NCBI GenBank assembly: GCA_005217565.1
Contig: SJCO01000003.1
Coordinates: forward strand, 496,001 to 560,000
DNA length: 64,000 nucleotides
Source of the DNA: Puteibacter caeruleilacunae
GTDB lineage: Bacteria; Bacteroidota; Bacteroidia; Bacteroidales; Prolixibacteraceae
Direction: 5' to 3'
Shown here: piece after piece, positions 43,938 through 52,971 of the stretch
How positions within the stretch are numbered: the stretch's first letter is position 1
Layout of the letters: every line of letters starts with the position of its first letter
The notes under the pieces: model-generated
The model's input: the letters and a program-made list of their open reading frames with translations, nothing else
What the model was told of the DNA's origin: nothing
Database searches by the model: none
Made by a program: the position numbers and the translations under genes

Positions 43938-45188
43938 TTATTGTTCTATCCAAGGTTCAACAACCTTTTTCAATGCAGCACTTCCCTGCACAAACGATAA
44001 GAAAACACCGTAATTAGTATAAGGTATTCCTACTGCTCGTAGATCCCTTAATCGTGCCATTAACTTCTGTGCACTAATCATACAACCACCACAATGAATT
44101 ACCAGCTTATATTCCTTCAAGTGCTCATTCTCCTGAAACTCACGACCAAAATTATAGTCGATCGATACACCTGGGAATTTCTTTTCAATATAATTAGGGA
44201 TTTGAACTGTTCCAATATCTTCATTTATTCTGGAATGATTGCAAGCTTCAACAATCAGTATCTTATCTCCTTCTTTCAATGTACTTAAGGTACGTACTCC
44301 GTTCACAAATTCATTCAGGCGACCACGACTCACATAATTGATCATCATCACAGAAAAGGTAGTCAATGCAATGTCATCAGGAGTCCATTCATTCATTATA
44401 TCCATTGCCTGTGAATCAGTAATAATCATCTTCGGACGTTTATTAAACGAAGCGATAAATTGATTAAAACGTGTTTGCTCTTCAGGATCTCCAGCTCTTG
44501 CTTTCGTTAGGTTCATTCGATAGGCAACAGGGTAAGCAAAATTTCGCGTTATGTACTCCTGAGCCATCGACTGCGGACGAAGGAAACGACCTGAAGGAGT
44601 TTCTTCATCCATAGGTATATTCAACACATAAAACTCATCCTCCTCTAAAAACGGAAGCAATTCAAGCTTTTCATTCTTCGATTGAAAATTCTTCAAAAGA
44701 AAATCAAGCAAAACACTCCTAAAGTCAAGATCAATAGCGGAACCAATAATTGTTGGATAATATTTCAGCACCGGCATCTCTTGTCTAACAACATCGACAA
44801 AGCGCTCTGCATCAGAGTCAAACAAATTAAAGATAACAATCATTTGTTTATCATGAGCTCTTGCTTGTTCAATGATCGATTGTTCTGTTGAAAAGTCTGT
44901 GGTTTCCGGATTTATAACCAAAAGAACTAAATCACATTCTTTCAAATCAGAAAATGCCTTCTTGCGCTTCTTCTCGCCCAGTCGATCCTGTTCATCGATT
45001 CCTGCGGTATCGAATAACTTAACCGGACCTATCCCATGGATTTCCTGAAGTGTTATCTTAGTATCGGCAGTTGTTCCCGGTGTAGGATCAACAATGGAAG
45101 TTACCTGTTGAGTAAGTAAATTCATAATACTACTCTTTCCTGAATTCATCTTTCCAAAAATACCGATATGATCTCTTTCGATTATCAT
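43938..45188 (-). CDS. hydF: [FeFe] hydrogenase H-cluster maturation GTPase
   Basis: A 416-residue protein that holds the 2Fe precursor of the H cluster and transfers it to apo-hydrogenase. The GTPase domain (about 1-165) has the P-loop GKMNSGKSSIMN, the switch TPGTTADTK and DTAGID. The dimerisation domain follows. The C-terminal iron-sulfur domain has the ligands in EACNHSRINEDIG (CxH) and HCGGCM (CxxC). These are all intact. HydE, HydG and a hydrogenase are not in the window, so they must be encoded elsewhere or be missing. The neighbours (thioredoxin-like gene, ispF) give no link. Confidence 0.96.
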   Translation of the reverse strand: MIIERDHIGIFGKMNSGKSSIMNLLTQQVTSIVDPTPGTTADTKITLQEIHGIGPVKLFDTAGIDEQDRLGEKKRKKAFSDLKECDLVLLVINPETTDFSTEQSIIEQARAHDKQMIVIFNLFDSDAERFVDVVRQEMPVLKYYPTIIGSAIDLDFRSVLLDFLLKNFQSKNEKLELLPFLEEDEFYVLNIPMDEETPSGRFLRPQSMAQEYITRNFAYPVAYRMNLTKARAGDPEEQTRFNQFIASFNKRPKMIITDSQAMDIMNEWTPDDIALTTFSVMMINYVSRGRLNEFVNGVRTLSTLKEGDKILIVEACNHSRINEDIGTVQIPNYIEKKFPGVSIDYNFGREFQENEHLKEYKLVIHCGGCMISAQKLMARLRDLRAVGIPYTNYGVFLSFVQGSAALKKVVEPWIEQ

Positions 45189-45264
45189 CGCTCAATATGA
45201 TTTTTTGTTACGTTACCGTTATAAAGATAATGATTCACCTTCATCGAAAAGTTAAACTCATGAT

Positions 45265-45594
45265 TTATTCGAATAATAAATCGTAAGGTCGTTTAATCTC
45301 CTCATATAACTCAGACACACCAAAACTTCCCGACTTTCTAAGGTACTCTTTGCCCTGAATATACAGTACAACAGTAGGTACAGTAAAAACATTTAAAGCT
45401 GCGGCTACTGTTGGTTCAGATATTTCATCAACATGATACATACTGATTTTTGGGAAATTGGTTTCTATTAACTCCTCTACCTTTGGTCGCAGTACATGAC
45501 AAACGCCACACTTGCTCCCCGAAAGGTAAAACAATACCATTTCTTCATTTTCAATTACCTCTTGAAGTTGTATTGCTGTAGCCAGGTGTTTCAT
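45265..45594 (-). CDS. thioredoxin-like protein
   Basis: A 109-residue single thioredoxin-fold protein without a signal peptide. The start ATG at 45594 gives MKHLATAIQLQEVIENEEMV; the frame is open to ATG 45642, but that part overlaps the conserved hairpin of the leader. The active-site region reads GSKCGVCHVLRP, so CGVC replaces the usual CGPC, and the cis-Pro strand is FTVPTVVLYI. CGVC sites occur in thioredoxin-like proteins with altered redox potential. It lies between ispF and hydF on the same strand. The leader it shares with rel/spoT is its most unusual trait. Confidence 0.88.
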   Translation of the reverse strand: MKHLATAIQLQEVIENEEMVLFYLSGSKCGVCHVLRPKVEELIETNFPKISMYHVDEISEPTVAAALNVFTVPTVVLYIQGKEYLRKSGSFGVSELYEEIKRPYDLLFE

Positions 45595-45595
45595 C

Positions 45596-45720
45596 TGTTT
45601 AAAATTTTCTGATTTCTGAATGTTCAAAAAATTTGAATACATTCAGGAACTCACATAAATTTTAATCTTCCGCATGTGTGTACTTTCGGATGATGAAAAT
45701 TCATGTTCGTTTCATCTGTT
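45596..45720 (-). promoter_or_regulatory. leader shared with rel/spoT, copy 2
   Basis: Begins at the stop of ispF. The hairpin is CTGAATGT (45646-45639) with ACATTCAG (45623-45616), with TTCAAA/TTTGAA inside. Compared with copy 1, one T-G pair becomes C-G, which keeps pairing. It ends in TTTTAAACAG directly before the ATG of the thioredoxin-like gene. AAACAGATGAAAC occurs at both ends of the leader. Confidence 0.55.
45651..45704 (-). CDS. candidate leader peptide, 17 residues
   Basis: ATG at 45704 opens a frame giving MNFHHPKVHTCGRLKFM, then TGA. It is the counterpart of the 12-residue frame in the rel/spoT leader. His, Cys and Gly-Arg are present. No SD beyond AACGAAC is seen. The peptide may act in cis through ribosome stalling; this is inference. 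Confidence 0.35.
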   Translation of the reverse strand: MNFHHPKVHTCGRLKFM

Positions 45721-46202
45721 TATTCTTTTACAATTAGTGCAACAGCATGAGCAGCCATGCCTTCTTCTCTTCCCACAAAACCAAGTCGCTCGGTTGTTGT
45801 TGCTTTCACACACACATCATCAACATCAACCTTCATCAATTTAGCCAGAATAACCTCCATTTGGTCAATATATGGAGCAAGTTTAGGTCGCTGAGCACAC
45901 AATGTACAATCGACATTTCCAACAGTATATCCTTTTTCTGATAGCAACTGAATCGTTCTCTTCAATAAGACTTTGCTATCAATACCTTTAAACTCATCAT
46001 CTGTATCAGGAAAATGCTTCCCTATATCACGCAGGCCTGCAGCTCCAAGTAATGCATCACATATTGCGTGGATAAGTACGTCGCCATCAGAATGTGCGAC
46101 TGTTCCTTTCGTATGTGGAATTTGAATCCCTCCCAGCCACAAAGACTCTCCTTCTGCAAGGCTGTGAACATCATAACCTATTCCTACTCTAATTTTTTGC
46201 AT
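45720..46202 (-). CDS. ispF: 2-C-methyl-D-erythritol 2,4-cyclodiphosphate synthase
   Basis: A 160-residue trimeric enzyme of the MEP isoprenoid pathway that closes the cyclic diphosphate. The zinc ligands are in [15 protein letters not shown] (Asp and His) and [16 protein letters not shown] (His). The C-terminal [20 protein letters not shown] segment binds CMP. The length is normal. Downstream on the same strand lie the shared leader and the thioredoxin-like gene. Identification is certain. Confidence 0.98.
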   Translation of the reverse strand: MQKIRVGIGYDVHSLAEGESLWLGGIQIPHTKGTVAHSDGDVLIHAICDALLGAAGLRDIGKHFPDTDDEFKGIDSKVLLKRTIQLLSEKGYTVGNVDCTLCAQRPKLAPYIDQMEVILAKLMKVDVDDVCVKATTTERLGFVGREEGMAAHAVALIVKE

Positions 46203-46287
46203 CTCAATATAATATTAATTCGACTCAGGAATATGATCCTGAATTCGCATTTCAACACGAAGTAAAACTGATTATCTTATAAAACAA

Positions 46288-46344
46288 AACCCAAGGTAAT
46301 AAAATCCTCTCCGTAACGAGACAATTTTAATTCACCTTGGGTTT
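46288..46344 (-). terminator. long stem-loop after porV
   Basis: ACCCAAGGT and ACCTTGGGT pair perfectly over nine bases; inside, AAAAT/ATTTT and CTC/GAG extend the stem. On the minus strand TTTTGTTTTAT follows, so it is a plausible terminator 20 bases after the porV stop. Confidence 0.8.
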
Positions 46345-46366
46345 CTCTTTGAGTTATCTTAAAGAT

Positions 46367-47557
46367 CTATCGTCTTCTTCTCTTTTTCTTTCCTCCTAAT
46401 TCATCTAAATCAAATGATAGAGAAAATCTTAAGGTATTCTCCAAAGGACTGTTACCTACAGTAGGAACAAGATATGCAAAGTCTAATGCAAAAACGTTCA
46501 TTTTCAATCCAGCTCCGGCAGTTACATACTTTCTATTACCTTTTGATTCGTGCTCGTAGAAATAACCTGCACGTACAAAGAACTGGTTATTATAAACATA
46601 CTCACCACCGATTGATGCGGTAATCTCTTTAAGTTCTTCGCTAGCGCCACCAGGTGCATCACCAAAAGATTTGAAAATACCAGAGATCACTGAGTCGTCC
46701 TCACCTAGATCATAAGTCACAACAACATCCTCTCCTTCACCTGTAAATTTTTGCTCAGGAGTTGGAACCAACAATTTATTAAGATCAAGTGCGAAACTAA
46801 ACTTATTATAGCGATCCATTTCAACAGAATAGGAACCTCCTAAACGCATGTTGGTAGGAATAAAATCTTTCTTCCCTGATTCATAAGAGATCTTTGAACC
46901 AATATTAGAGATATCAATACCTGCAGAAACAGTTTGAAGTTTGCGATTCGATTTAAAAGAATTAGTATAGAAGAAAGCAACATCGGCAGCTATTGAATTA
47001 CCAGCCTTTGTTGGCATACCTTGCACCGCCTGACCGCTAAAGATATCTGAACGGATATAACGCAATACAACACTACCAGAAAAATTATCGGATAATAAGC
47101 GCGTATAACCAAAATCAACGGCAAACTCATTCGGACTTACAGGTACTGCCGGAGCATCTGCTGATTCTCTGAAAATAATATCTCCCAATGCAAAATACCT
47201 CAACGATCCACTAATTGTCTGTTGATCATCCAACTGCTTGTAGCCTACAAGATAACTAATACTCATATCGCTAACCAGCTTTCTTAACCATGGAGTATAC
47301 GAAATTGCAGCACCTGCGGTACTCTCCATAAATGCATACTTTGCAGGATTCCAATGTTGAGAATTCATATCAGGAGTAGTTGCAACTCCCACATCCCCCA
47401 TTGCACCTGCTCGCGAATCCGGAGCAATAGTCAAAAAACTTACAGCAGTTGTAATTGTATTTGCTCCACTAACAGAAGTTTGGGCTTTTGTCTCCCCAAT
47501 CATCGTCCCTAACACTAATACTGCAATCATCGTTGCAATTAAATACTTCTTCTTCAT
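46367..47557 (-). CDS. porV: type IX secretion outer-membrane protein PorV
   Basis: A 396-residue beta-barrel of the FadL-like fold. The signal peptide ends after TKA (IGETKAQTS). The hallmark ITTAVSFLTIAPDSRAGAMG and a DMNSQHWNPAKYAF segment follow. The C-terminus is basic (GGKKKRRRR). PorV is the shuttle that receives folded cargo from the translocon and presents it to the sortase PorU. The gene lies 121 bp downstream of porU on the same strand, with no consensus promoter in the gap, so they may be co-transcribed. Confidence 0.96.
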   Translation of the reverse strand: MKKKYLIATMIAVLVLGTMIGETKAQTSVSGANTITTAVSFLTIAPDSRAGAMGDVGVATTPDMNSQHWNPAKYAFMESTAGAAISYTPWLRKLVSDMSISYLVGYKQLDDQQTISGSLRYFALGDIIFRESADAPAVPVSPNEFAVDFGYTRLLSDNFSGSVVLRYIRSDIFSGQAVQGMPTKAGNSIAADVAFFYTNSFKSNRKLQTVSAGIDISNIGSKISYESGKKDFIPTNMRLGGSYSVEMDRYNKFSFALDLNKLLVPTPEQKFTGEGEDVVVTYDLGEDDSVISGIFKSFGDAPGGASEELKEITASIGGEYVYNNQFFVRAGYFYEHESKGNRKYVTAGAGLKMNVFALDFAYLVPTVGNSPLENTLRFSLSFDLDELGGKKKRRRR

Positions 47558-47678
47558 ATTGTTTGGCTATATTTCCTTTTAAGATCAAGCGAAGTTAAAC
47601 CTTCACTTGATTATGTTTCAGTTTTAGAAACGCGTTATTTCGAAGTATAGTATTTAATATCCCACATTTTTTAATGAA

Positions 47679-50600
47679 TTATGGCAAACTAATGATGCGA
47701 GAAGACCTATTGGTCTCATTACCTTGAGAATCGGTCAGTGTTAAGCGTACGATATAAACACCTCCACGCAAACGCACTCCTTTAGCTAACGGATTCCATA
47801 CAAAATTCTTTCCGTTGTTTGTTGATGAAACAAACTTTTCCTGGTGCGTAAAAATCAGTTTTCCTTGATTGTCAAACACCTCAAACAACGCCGTGAGCTG
47901 CTCCCCGATCTTATTGTGTTTATAGTAGAAAGTGGTTGATTCACTAAATGGGTTTGGATAATTTCCAAGTTCAGAAATATAGAAATCATCTGTTACCTCA
48001 AATTCCAATTCTGCCTCTGAAGAATTACCTAATACATCCCAAGCCTTTAGTTTTAATCGATGTATTCCTGGTTCCAAATTAGATAGTTGAAATTGAATAC
48101 CCCCCTTCTGGTAATCATCCTTATCCGCAGTATAGTAATCATTCAGAACTATTAATTTTGAGTAGTCATCATCAATAACTAAAGTTATATCATGACCAAT
48201 TGACGAACTTAATGTATTGATTCCATGCTCATCAGCTAGATCAACCAGCAACAATGGGTTGGCCGAAGTAGTTCCTCCATTCTCAAACGCTTTATCATCC
48301 ATGTAAAGCGCAATAACAGGACCAGTATTATCATCGACAGAATCATCAGATCCACCTACTATCAACTGACTATAATGTCCTTTGGCGTCCTTATTATGGT
48401 CCCTATCATAGGCATAATAAGAAATTTTTCCCTCTCCAAATTGATAGGCAATATCCTTAGGAACAACAAAAGTAAATGAGAATTCACCATTCACAACGGA
48501 AGCAGTTCCACGATATATCACATTATTCTGAAGTTCATACTTCACTTTTGGTTGGCCTCCGTTACCCAACGTTTCAAGCTCATAAGCCTTATCATATATT
48601 ATAGGCACAACCTCTCCATTAAAGTCAGCCACCGTTTCGTTTGCAATATTCTTAATCCGTCCATTCACCGTGACTGTCTGCATGGCCTTGATTGTATCAT
48701 TGAGTTCATCAACTGCAACACCATTAATTCGTTCGGTTGTTACCTGATACTGTGGAAAAGAGAGACTGAGTGCCGGATCAGCAAGCAAACTAAAATTTCG
48801 TTTATTCAATCCAGAGGTTGTATTCTTAGCTATTCGCATCACATCCCCCATCTTCAAATTCTCTCCATCTTCATCCTGATCAAAGATATGTGAATAGAAA
48901 TTTTTACTCAAAGTAAAATTCGGTCCCGCATACACAGAACGCGTTGTTGAAAATAAAGCGATTCCTCCCCCATAAGGATTCAGCAATATGTGTTCTCCAG
49001 CTGACACCTCTTCTGAGTCAAAACGACTAAACTCACATGTTGCAGTTACGAAAATCGGAAGATTATCATAGTTGCTCCATCCATCTATATCATTAATACC
49101 CAACACTTGTTCACTGGCTAAGAATTTATCATTGGCATGCCCCATATAGTTAAGAATAAGCACACCATTTTTAACAGCATTACCAATAGCACTTACAACA
49201 TCAGGATACCGCTCTCCTGCAGGGGTTTGTTCCTCTTTAAAAGCATCGAGATAAACTTTCTCAAGGTTAAATGAAGCATCATCATTCTGAACTGATACCC
49301 CAAGAACTTCAGAATCGAGAACAAAGCGTTCTTCCGTTGATCCGTCAGCATCATCAGCAATAAAGCAAACATCGTTTCTCCATTCTCCCAAACTAGCACT
49401 TGACACATAGTGAATAATCTTGTCAACAAGAACCTTTGCTTCGCTTAGGTCCGATGCAGGTAATCTTCCGATACCGATATCAACAGTGGCATGATAATCC
49501 CATTCATTTTCCTCGTCCTCAACAATTCCAAAGAAATCATCTGTGACGTATGAATTCACCTCATGCAATGATTCCTTTGTTTGATAAGTTGGTATAAGAT
49601 GGTGGTTTTCACCATGGATATTCTTATTATCATAGCTACCATCACCAAAAAGCAAAAGATACTTTAGCTTTGGAGATCCCTGTTTGTTATAAATATGCTT
49701 GACAAGATTTCTAATTCCACTGGCATCAGACATTCCACTGGCAAATTCATTATAAACCTGGGAAGCAGTCACCACCTCAACACTCATATTATCCTTTTGT
49801 CGATGAAAATCGGCAAGTCGATTGGCCTCAGATAGCAAACTACCATGACTCACAACAAGTAACTCTACATTTTGAATCGCATGCAGATTTTGATTCTCAA
49901 CATCACCTTCCTGATTTGGAATAGGATAATCAACATTAGGCTTAAAAGCAATAAACTCTTCAAGTTGATCAGACTCATATTTAAATGTACCTGATGAACC
50001 GCTCGTTTCAACTTGCATCTCCTTAATGTTCGAAAGGTCAGTAATATTCAATACACGTACACCATCTATATTTTGAAGGTTATATTGGCTTACTCCTGCA
50101 CTCATCGCTGCAATACTCCTAAAGTTCATTTGGTCACCACTAAACGAAAGGTTCCTTTTCACCTGCACTTCAACATAGTCTATCCATCCACTTGATACAC
50201 CCAGATTTCCTTTAAACTGGATATTAACTGTGAAATTTCCCGTAGAAGTACTCATATCATATGTTCCGTCACCATATCTCGCATAAGTCAAACTAGCCGA
50301 TCCATTATATGGTAAACCAGGAAAAGACAACTCCTCTTCATTCCCTTTAACCGTAATACCAAATGCAGAAGAACGTGTATCACGTGTAGCTCCGGCCATA
50401 GTTATTTTCACAGGAGTAGATGAACTTAAATTATCAAAAGAAAAGTCGATATCTTTTGTGGCTCCATTTGACATTTTATTATCCAACCACAACTGACCTG
50501 AATGGATTAAGTTAACCTTATCCTCCTCGTAAACAGTATAATCGTCGAAAACATTTACTTCCTCTGCAATTTCCCCATCAGGTGTAACCTGAGCTGTTAC

Positions 50601-51050
50601 TTCATTAACTGTCCCAACATCACTTGAAAGAAAATAATATGCTTTATCAGCATAACAATTACTCACATGTTGAAATCGCGTATCATTTTTAAGCTGCCAC
50701 TCTACCATACCCTCGGCATAGAAAAATACACAATCATTGCCTCCTTTATCTTTCCCAGTCCATGTGGATATCTGTCTTAAGTCTTCCGGATATAAATCCG
50801 CATTATCCATAGGAACCATATAACCACCATTACCAAATACCCTAACATTAGATGGATCATTGATACCTATTTCAGTTAGGAATGAAAATGGTAAACGATG
50901 AATACCTTGTCCTGACGTTGATATCTTGACCCACTTTCCAGAAGCTAACACTGAATTATCCACCGACTTACTAGTCTGTGCTACCATCTCATTATGAATA
51001 AACAGGAAGCAAAAAAGCAATACAAGTTTCGTTAGTATATATCTGACCAT
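47679..51050 (-). CDS. porU: type IX secretion system sortase PorU
   Basis: A 1123-residue surface Cys protease (peptidase C25 fold) that removes C-terminal sorting domains from secreted cargo and attaches the product to the cell surface. The start at 51050 gives MVRYILTKLVLLFCFLFIHN and a signal peptide; an earlier ATG at 51113 would place 21 residues before it. The catalytic His lies in LNYMGHANDK and the Cys in VTATCEFSRFD. The last 90 residues are its own sorting-type domain (LGNYPNPFSESTTFYYKHN). It would process the giant protein at 456-7712. PorV is directly downstream. Confidence 0.96.
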   Translation of the reverse strand: MVRYILTKLVLLFCFLFIHNEMVAQTSKSVDNSVLASGKWVKISTSGQGIHRLPFSFLTEIGINDPSNVRVFGNGGYMVPMDNADLYPEDLRQISTWTGKDKGGNDCVFFYAEGMVEWQLKNDTRFQHVSNCYADKAYYFLSSDVGTVNEVTAQVTPDGEIAEEVNVFDDYTVYEEDKVNLIHSGQLWLDNKMSNGATKDIDFSFDNLSSSTPVKITMAGATRDTRSSAFGITVKGNEEELSFPGLPYNGSASLTYARYGDGTYDMSTSTGNFTVNIQFKGNLGVSSGWIDYVEVQVKRNLSFSGDQMNFRSIAAMSAGVSQYNLQNIDGVRVLNITDLSNIKEMQVETSGSSGTFKYESDQLEEFIAFKPNVDYPIPNQEGDVENQNLHAIQNVELLVVSHGSLLSEANRLADFHRQKDNMSVEVVTASQVYNEFASGMSDASGIRNLVKHIYNKQGSPKLKYLLLFGDGSYDNKNIHGENHHLIPTYQTKESLHEVNSYVTDDFFGIVEDEENEWDYHATVDIGIGRLPASDLSEAKVLVDKIIHYVSSASLGEWRNDVCFIADDADGSTEERFVLDSEVLGVSVQNDDASFNLEKVYLDAFKEEQTPAGERYPDVVSAIGNAVKNGVLILNYMGHANDKFLASEQVLGINDIDGWSNYDNLPIFVTATCEFSRFDSEEVSAGEHILLNPYGGGIALFSTTRSVYAGPNFTLSKNFYSHIFDQDEDGENLKMGDVMRIAKNTTSGLNKRNFSLLADPALSLSFPQYQVTTERINGVAVDELNDTIKAMQTVTVNGRIKNIANETVADFNGEVVPIIYDKAYELETLGNGGQPKVKYELQNNVIYRGTASVVNGEFSFTFVVPKDIAYQFGEGKISYYAYDRDHNKDAKGHYSQLIVGGSDDSVDDNTGPVIALYMDDKAFENGGTTSANPLLLVDLADEHGINTLSSSIGHDITLVIDDDYSKLIVLNDYYTADKDDYQKGGIQFQLSNLEPGIHRLKLKAWDVLGNSSEAELEFEVTDDFYISELGNYPNPFSESTTFYYKHNKIGEQLTALFEVFDNQGKLIFTHQEKFVSSTNNGKNFVWNPLAKGVRLRGGVYIVRLTLTDSQGNETNRSSRIISLP

Positions 51051-51464
51051 ATCTTTTATCTCATGCTTTATTCGTGTTTCAGGCAATAAACCAATTCTTT
51101 TAACGTTTTCCAATCAAATTTATTTCCTAAACGGAATAAGAAAACAAAAATCTATGCAAGTAACCTGTAAGAAATTTGAATTCACCTAAATTAGTGAAAA
51201 TAAGATCAGTTATCATTCAATTATTTTTCTAATTTTATCGAAGAACTTGTTTCTGAGGAAAAAGCAACTAAAAGTAAACAATAAGAACAAAACATTTTAT
51301 ATATATTTGTGTCAGCACGTAATAGAAAGCAACAATACAAATATATATTCGAGCGTTTACTTCCATAGGTGGGGAAGCAGACATTAAGAATCGATGTTAT
51401 TTGTTCATAATATATCCTTGGTGAGGTATATTCAAAATAAGAATTTTTAAAACCTAAAAGACAG
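51051..51464. promoter_or_regulatory. divergent promoter region of porU and gldJ
   Basis: Two exact -7 words are found: TATATTTG at 51302-51309 (+, toward gldJ, leaving a 150-base leader) and TATATTTG at 51345-51338 (-, toward porU). Neither has a TTG at 19-21 bases. A 146-codon minus-strand frame (51221-51661) overlaps the gldJ start and is judged not to be a gene. Confidence 0.45.
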
Positions 51465-52901
51465 ATGAAGTTAAAATCCTTTTTACTACTAATTTTTGCT
51501 ATTGCTGTATTTAGTGCATGTAATAAAAAAAGTAGTTCAAACATGTCTTCAACTACAGGTTGGAAGTATGAAGACACGAGTATGGGAGATAATGGTACTG
51601 GGTTGGATTTTGAGCAGGCAACAGGTCCTGGACTCAAGTTTGTGCAGGGAGGAACCTTCACAATGGGACGTGTTCAGCAAGATGTGCTATATAATTGGGA
51701 TAACCAACCCCGAAGAGTAACAGTAGCATCCTTCTACATTGACGAAACTGAAGTAAGAAACATTGACTATCGTGAGTACTTAGACTGGTTAAACAGTGTA
51801 TATCCAACGGATAGAACAAAATACCAAGCGGCTCTTCCTGACACTTTAGTATGGAGAGAAGAATTGGCTTACAATGAACCATATATTAATAACTATCTCC
51901 GTCACCCTGCATACAGTAACTATCCTGTAGTAGGAGTAAGCTGGAGTCAAGCTAATGAATACTGTAAGTGGAGAACTGATCGTGTAAACGAAAATATTCT
52001 AATCAGCCGTGGAATTCTTTCTCCAGATAAAGAACAACAAGGAGAGAATGTATTTACTACTGAAACTTATCTTGGCGGACTTTATCAAGGAGTTTCCGGT
52101 CAGTCGTCAAAAAAACGAAATGCTGATACATTAAGAAGCGTACGTTGGGAAGATGGAATCTTACTTCCTAATTACCGACTACCAACCGAAGCAGAGTGGG
52201 AATATGCAGCTCTTGGACTTATAGAAAACACAGATGGAGAGTTAATAACTAACCGTAAACTATATCCTTGGAACGGCTCTTACATGAGAGAAGACTCGAA
52301 AAAGGAAAGAGGAAGAATGAAAGCCAACTTTACTCGTGGTCGAGGTGACTTAATGGGTATTGCTGGAGCACTTAACGATAATGGAGACATTACTGTTCCT
52401 GTTAACTCATACGATCCTAATGATTACGGTTTATTCTGTATGGCAGGTAATGTGAATGAGTGGGTAGCTGATGTATACCGTCCTCAATCAAACCTTGATG
52501 TAAAAGAATTCCAACCTTTCCGAGGAAATGTATTCACACAACCACGACGTAATGAAGATGGAACTTTGGTGAGAGATCAATTCGGAAATCTAGTTAAAGA
52601 TACAATTGCTGATTTTAGGAACTTCAAGGATGGATCTCCTGAATCTCAAATTGTAGAGAGTGAAAACTGGATGGATGCTAAAGATCTTCAAACCGAAGGC
52701 ATGTATGTTCAAGGAAAAGGAACTGGAGAATTCTCATCACTAATCACCGACAAAGTTCGTGTTTATAAAGGAGGATCATGGAAAGACAGACCTTACTGGC
52801 TAATCCCAGGAACACGCAGATATCTTGATGAGCAAATGTCAAGTAGTGACATTGGATTCCGTTGTGCAATGACACGCGTTGGTAGTCCTAAAGGATTTTA
52901 A
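51465..52901 (+). CDS. gldJ: gliding motility / type IX secretion lipoprotein GldJ
   Basis: A 478-residue lipoprotein: MKLKSFLLLIFAIAVFSACN has the lipobox FSAC at residues 16-19. The rest is a formylglycine-generating-enzyme (SUMF1/FGE-sulfatase) fold: GPGLKFVQGGTFTMG, YPVVGVSWSQANEYCKWR, YRLPTEAEWEYAAL, GLFCMAGNVNEWVAD and RVYKGGSWKDRPYW. In GldJ this fold is structural, not catalytic, and GldJ acts with GldK in the ring of the type IX system. A gene adjacent to porU/porV is the usual position of gldJ, which separates it from gldK. Confidence 0.93.
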   Translation: MKLKSFLLLIFAIAVFSACNKKSSSNMSSTTGWKYEDTSMGDNGTGLDFEQATGPGLKFVQGGTFTMGRVQQDVLYNWDNQPRRVTVASFYIDETEVRNIDYREYLDWLNSVYPTDRTKYQAALPDTLVWREELAYNEPYINNYLRHPAYSNYPVVGVSWSQANEYCKWRTDRVNENILISRGILSPDKEQQGENVFTTETYLGGLYQGVSGQSSKKRNADTLRSVRWEDGILLPNYRLPTEAEWEYAALGLIENTDGELITNRKLYPWNGSYMREDSKKERGRMKANFTRGRGDLMGIAGALNDNGDITVPVNSYDPNDYGLFCMAGNVNEWVADVYRPQSNLDVKEFQPFRGNVFTQPRRNEDGTLVRDQFGNLVKDTIADFRNFKDGSPESQIVESENWMDAKDLQTEGMYVQGKGTGEFSSLITDKVRVYKGGSWKDRPYWLIPGTRRYLDEQMSSSDIGFRCAMTRVGSPKGF

Positions 52902-52921
52902 TCAAACAAAATAATCACAAA

Positions 52922-52951
52922 AAAACCTCATTTCTTAATGGGGTTTTTTTT
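52922..52951 (+). terminator. gldJ terminator
   Basis: AACCTCATT, loop TCTT, AATGGGGTT (one G-T pair), then a T run. Confidence 0.88.
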
Positions 52952-52971
52952 ATGTTTTAAATTGAAAGAAG

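Noticed and set aside
51221-51661. 146-codon minus-strand frame between porU and gldJ
   Set aside because: It covers the start of gldJ on the other strand, has an atypical residue mix with no domain or signal, and the gldJ lipobox and SUMF1 fold are convincing.
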